From NCBI GenBank assembly GCA_002421475.1, contig DIJW01000222.1, forward strand, positions 1-8,999: 8,999 nt of DNA, written 5' to 3'. This stretch comes from Thiomicrospira sp. UBA5634. Its GTDB lineage: Bacteria; Pseudomonadota; Gammaproteobacteria; Thiomicrospirales; Thiomicrospiraceae. Position numbers and translations under genes: made by a program. The notes under the pieces were generated by a model that did not search any database, was not told the DNA's origin, and saw nothing but the letters and a program-made list of their open reading frames with translations. How positions within the stretch are numbered: the stretch's first letter is position 1; each line of letters opens with the position of its first letter. Below, one piece after another: positions 7,123 through 8,999 of the stretch.

Positions 7123-7818
7123 CTATGTGAGGGAATCTTCCACTATCCTCGCCACATTAGCAATTGCTTTAATAGTTTGGTGAACAATGTCGACTTTTAT
7201 GCCTTTAAATGAGGCCTCAATACCATCAATATTGGATTGAATTAATCCTTTAACCTCATTTGGCATAAAGTCACTCGCAAGCACCGTTTGTATAGCATCA
7301 TTAAAATCTCCATCTGCCAAAACTAATATATTCTCGCCCTCTCTTTTCAAAAGGTTGGTTAAGCTTTGTAATATCTCATCAGTAAGATTGCAGCATAAGC
7401 TAAAAACATCTTCATTCGGCGGATCAAATGTTATTACCTTTTTATGATTATCTATACGCCTTAACGGTCCAGCTATGTAACTCCTCCCCTCTTTTCCAGC
7501 ATTAATTAAATGGGATCCATCATGAGTCGTTGCATTTCGGCAAAAATAGACGAAATTACCATAGGTTGGTGAAATATCTTTCCAAGAAAAATTTGCTCCT
7601 GTGGCGGCCTTGAAAGCATCCTTTAACGATTGGATTGTATTTAAATAGGCACTGAAGAAAAAATTAAGCTTATCTAACTCTTCATTTAACGGATAATCCC
7701 GTTTTAAGTCTCTTTGCTCAATAACTTTCGAGAGTTCAATAATTTTTTCTAAGAAAAAACCTAATTCACCAATCTTATTTTTTAAGTTGTTTCCTACAGC
7801 TATCTTAAACTGTCTCAT
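7123..7818 (-). CDS. Uncharacterised HEPN-like protein (candidate RNase/toxin)
   Basis: I do not recognise this 231-aa protein by overall similarity. The first half is mostly helical and includes FFFSAYLNTIQSLKDAF (53-69), followed by FCRNATTHDG. Arg94, Asn95 and His99 in that segment fit the R-N-x3-H catalytic motif of HEPN domains, which are metal-independent RNases common in toxins and phage-defence proteins. The second half (about 110-231) has no motif I can name. No signal peptide or membrane helix is seen. ATG 7818 has GAGG five bases upstream; the in-frame TTG at 7839 has none and is rejected. Two 60-base samples (7141-7200 and 7321-7380) are 37% and 33% GC, against 48% for one in trmB (6481-6540), which suggests transfer. 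It lies 65 bases downstream of the toxin-antitoxin pair on the same strand and could be cotranscribed. Confidence 0.6.
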   Translation of the reverse strand: MRQFKIAVGNNLKNKIGELGFFLEKIIELSKVIEQRDLKRDYPLNEELDKLNFFFSAYLNTIQSLKDAFKAATGANFSWKDISPTYGNFVYFCRNATTHDGSHLINAGKEGRSYIAGPLRRIDNHKKVITFDPPNEDVFSLCCNLTDEILQSLTNLLKREGENILVLADGDFNDAIQTVLASDFMPNEVKGLIQSNIDGIEASFKGIKVDIVHQTIKAIANVARIVEDSLT

Positions 7819-7883
7819 GTTGACCTCATCATTAATCAAGAAGACTAGACCAGCAGAACAGTAGTTTGATCACTAAGCCAAGC

Positions 7884-8300
7884 CTACTGCCAGGGGTCAA
7901 TTAACAATACCTGTGCATTAACAAAGTCTTTAGTATTGCGGGTCACCAGCGTCATATTGTAATGTTGGGCGGTGGCGCAAATTAACGAGTCTATCACCGG
8001 CATTGTTTTTCCCTGTGACTCTAAAGCACCCATCATTAACGCCCAATGTTCGGCTGTTTTTGCGCTAAAGGGTAATTTTCGTTCACCAAATTGTTCGTCT
8101 AAATCGGCTAACCATTCGCTCAGTTCGTTTCGGCGTTTGGATGGTGGTAATTTGGCGACACCACGATGCAGTTCAGCCCAGGTGATGCTTGAAATATAAA
8201 GTTGGTGCGCTTGTTTTGAGCCAAGCCACGTTAGCACCTTCTCCGCTGGTGCAGTTTTAACTAACTCAGATAACACGCAGGTATCGAGCAGGTAGTTCAT
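7884..8300 (-). CDS. PIN-domain toxin, VapC/FitB-like ribonuclease
   Basis: This 138-aa protein is a typical single PIN domain. It starts MNYLLDTCVLSEL with the first metal-binding acid Asp6, continues with SSITWAELHRGV (Glu43), PVIDSLICATA (Asp104) and VTRNTKDF (Asp125), which together form the usual magnesium site. PIN toxins cleave RNA, often a specific tRNA or rRNA, and are held inactive by the partner antitoxin. The gene's ATG overlaps the antitoxin TGA as ATGA (8297-8300) and has no clear ribosome site of its own, so translation is probably coupled. The length and the STIT-AEL-like pattern fit the FitB/VapC branch. All catalytic acids are present, so the toxin looks active. Confidence 0.9.
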   Translation of the reverse strand: MNYLLDTCVLSELVKTAPAEKVLTWLGSKQAHQLYISSITWAELHRGVAKLPPSKRRNELSEWLADLDEQFGERKLPFSAKTAEHWALMMGALESQGKTMPVIDSLICATAQHYNMTLVTRNTKDFVNAQVLLIDPWQ

Positions 8301-8542
8301 AACACGATATCGCGAATAGATTCGTTTGAACGCGCAATGTTTAAGTCTTCACCTTTAGGCGCATTCAGCAGCGTGTCTAACAAGTTACTTTTTTTGCCGC
8401 TGATTTGTTCATAGTCTTTTACCGACAGGATCACCGCCACTTCGTTGCCACGGCGTGTAACCAGTTGCGCGCCCTGGGTAATCGCCAAATCAACCACTTC
8501 GCTGAAATGGCTTTTCGCTTCTTGAATTTGCCAAGTTTGCAT
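8297..8542 (-). CDS. Antitoxin of the Phd/YefM family
   Basis: This 81-aa protein begins MQTWQIQEAKSHFSEVVDLA and includes VTRRGNEVAVILSVKDYEQI (about 28-47), the N-terminal DNA-binding fold of Phd/YefM antitoxins. The more variable tail (about 50-81) would wrap and block the PIN toxin encoded next. Such antitoxins bind their own promoter with help from the toxin, and a matching palindrome lies at 8569-8579. The ATG is preceded by GAGGTGA about five bases upstream, a good ribosome site. The pairing of a Phd-type antitoxin with a PIN toxin is well known. The gene is first in a minus-strand group with the toxin and perhaps the HEPN-like gene. Confidence 0.9.
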   Translation of the reverse strand: MQTWQIQEAKSHFSEVVDLAITQGAQLVTRRGNEVAVILSVKDYEQISGKKSNLLDTLLNAPKGEDLNIARSNESIRDIVL

Positions 8543-8568
8543 TCTTCACCTCAATCATTTACTAAATA

Positions 8569-8579
8569 GTCAGACTGAC
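8569..8579. promoter_or_regulatory. Candidate operator of the toxin-antitoxin operon
   Basis: GTCAGACTGAC is a perfect inverted repeat (GTCAG/CTGAC around a central A). It lies two bases downstream of the -10 hexamer on the minus strand, so it covers the likely transcription start. This is a usual place for an autoregulatory antitoxin site. Binding by the antitoxin is inferred. Confidence 0.5.
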
Positions 8580-8580
8580 C

Positions 8581-8609
8581 ATCTTAATTCGGATTTATCA
8601 GTTAATCAA
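8581..8609 (-). promoter_or_regulatory. Probable promoter of the toxin-antitoxin operon
   Basis: Read on the minus strand, TTGATT (8609-8604) and TAAGAT (8586-8581) are spaced by exactly 17 bases. The start site would fall near 8574, inside the GTCAGACTGAC palindrome, with a leader of about 30 bases to the antitoxin ATG. Confidence 0.6.
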
Positions 8610-8611
8610 AT

Positions 8612-8623
8612 AGTTAATTAACT
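8612..8623. repeat. 12-bp AT-rich palindrome upstream of the toxin-antitoxin promoter
   Basis: AGTTAATTAACT is a perfect palindrome just upstream of the -35 hexamer. GTTAAT also occurs at 8601-8606. It may be a second regulator site, or simply a chance palindrome in AT-rich DNA. Confidence 0.3.
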
Positions 8624-8692
8624 TTCAACTTTATCAAGTTACATATCGTCATTCTGTAGTTTACAAGATCAGGTAGGTGGTTATAGTTTGCC

Positions 8693-8704
8693 ACCAGGCC
8701 TGGT
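8693..8704. repeat. ACCAGGCCTGGT palindrome, intergenic copy upstream of polA
   Basis: This is a perfect 12-bp copy, 55 bases before the polA ATG. Its last base is the first T of TTGTCA (8704-8709), a possible -35 hexamer, but no well-spaced -10 was found, so a role in the polA promoter is unproven. Confidence 0.85.
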
Positions 8705-8759
8705 TGTCATCTAAAATCATCCATTCATTTATAGATATAGTTAGTTATTAAGGTTTCTC

Positions 8760-8999
8760 ATGTCTCAAAGCCCTATTGTTCTGGTTGATGGTTCGTCTTA
8801 TTTATTCCGCGCGTTTCACGCGATGCCGCCGTTGACTAACCGCGAAGGCCATCCGACCGGCGCGATTTATGGCGTCACCAATATGATCGGTAAACTGCTG
8901 GAAACCTATCAACCGGAACAAATCGCGGTGGTGTTTGATGCCAAGGGCAAAACCTTCCGCAACGATTTATACCCTGAATACAAAGCGCACCGCCCGCCG
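8760..8999 (+). CDS. polA: DNA polymerase I, N-terminal fragment
   Basis: The frame from ATG 8760 stays open to the window end, giving the first 80 residues. They match the 5'-3' exonuclease (FEN-like) domain of DNA polymerase [21 protein letters not shown] (residues 6-25), with Asp10 as a metal-binding residue, [11 protein letters not shown], and [24 protein letters not shown], in which the second conserved Asp and the FR and YKxHRPP blocks are intact. The enzyme removes RNA primers and fills gaps in replication and repair. TAAGG (about 8749-8753) lies six bases upstream of the ATG. The 217-bp gap before it holds the toxin-antitoxin control region and one palindrome copy. The rest of the gene is outside the window. 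Confidence 0.97.
   Translation, partial: MSQSPIVLVDGSSYLFRAFHAMPPLTNREGHPTGAIYGVTNMIGKLLETYQPEQIAVVFDAKGKTFRNDLYPEYKAHRPP

Noticed and set aside
7819..7883. CAGTAG/CTACTG hairpin between the PIN toxin and HEPN-like genes as a terminator
   Set aside because: The stem is only six pairs with a long loop and no T-run on the minus strand.

Overview
The window looks like a chromosomal segment of a gammaproteobacterium with moderate GC content. The mutY-yggX gene pair, the TrmB, HemE and PolA N-terminal sequences, and a type B (zinc-free) ribosomal protein L31 all fit that class. A sulfur-oxidising lineage such as Thiomicrospira/Hydrogenovibrio is a guess from overall feel, not something the sequence proves. 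Most of the window is housekeeping DNA.

Layout. Bases 1-261 are the 3' end of rho, followed by rpmE2 with its own promoter and a strong intrinsic terminator. Next on the + strand are a four-helix membrane protein with one CxxCH haem-binding motif (770-1501), an exported staphylococcal-nuclease-like protein (1556-2359) and hemE (2508-3572). hemE converges on a minus-strand block, separated by a perfect 28-bp palindrome. The minus-strand block, read from right to left, is mutY (6246-5197), yggX (5186-4917) and an EAL-HDOD signalling protein (4841-3633). Divergent from mutY is trmB (6322-7047).

Between trmB and polA (which starts at 8760 and runs off the window) lies the accessory part, all on the minus strand: a Phd/YefM-type antitoxin and a PIN-domain toxin overlapping by ATGA, then an AT-rich 231-aa protein not recognised by overall similarity. 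That last protein carries an R-N-x3-H motif typical of HEPN ribonuclease domains. Together they look like a small toxin/defence cargo placed between core genes.

The least ordinary signal is a dispersed 12-bp palindrome, ACCAGGCCTGGT. Its 10-bp core is found five times without mismatch within 5.1 kb, and a sixth near-copy lies further upstream. The copies lie in two intergenic regions and inside mutY (twice, 40 bp apart) and trmB, where the core is read in all three codon phases. This suggests the DNA motif itself, not the encoded peptide, is being maintained or spread. Its function cannot be read from this window.

Several start codons were revised from the longest possible reading frame on the basis of ribosome binding sites and family length: mutY (GTG at 6246), yggX (ATG at 5186), the nuclease (ATG at 1556/1559) and the HEPN-like gene (ATG at 7818). 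No intergenic stretch exceeds 300 bases; the largest is 8543-8759, which holds the toxin-antitoxin promoter/operator and the polA leader.
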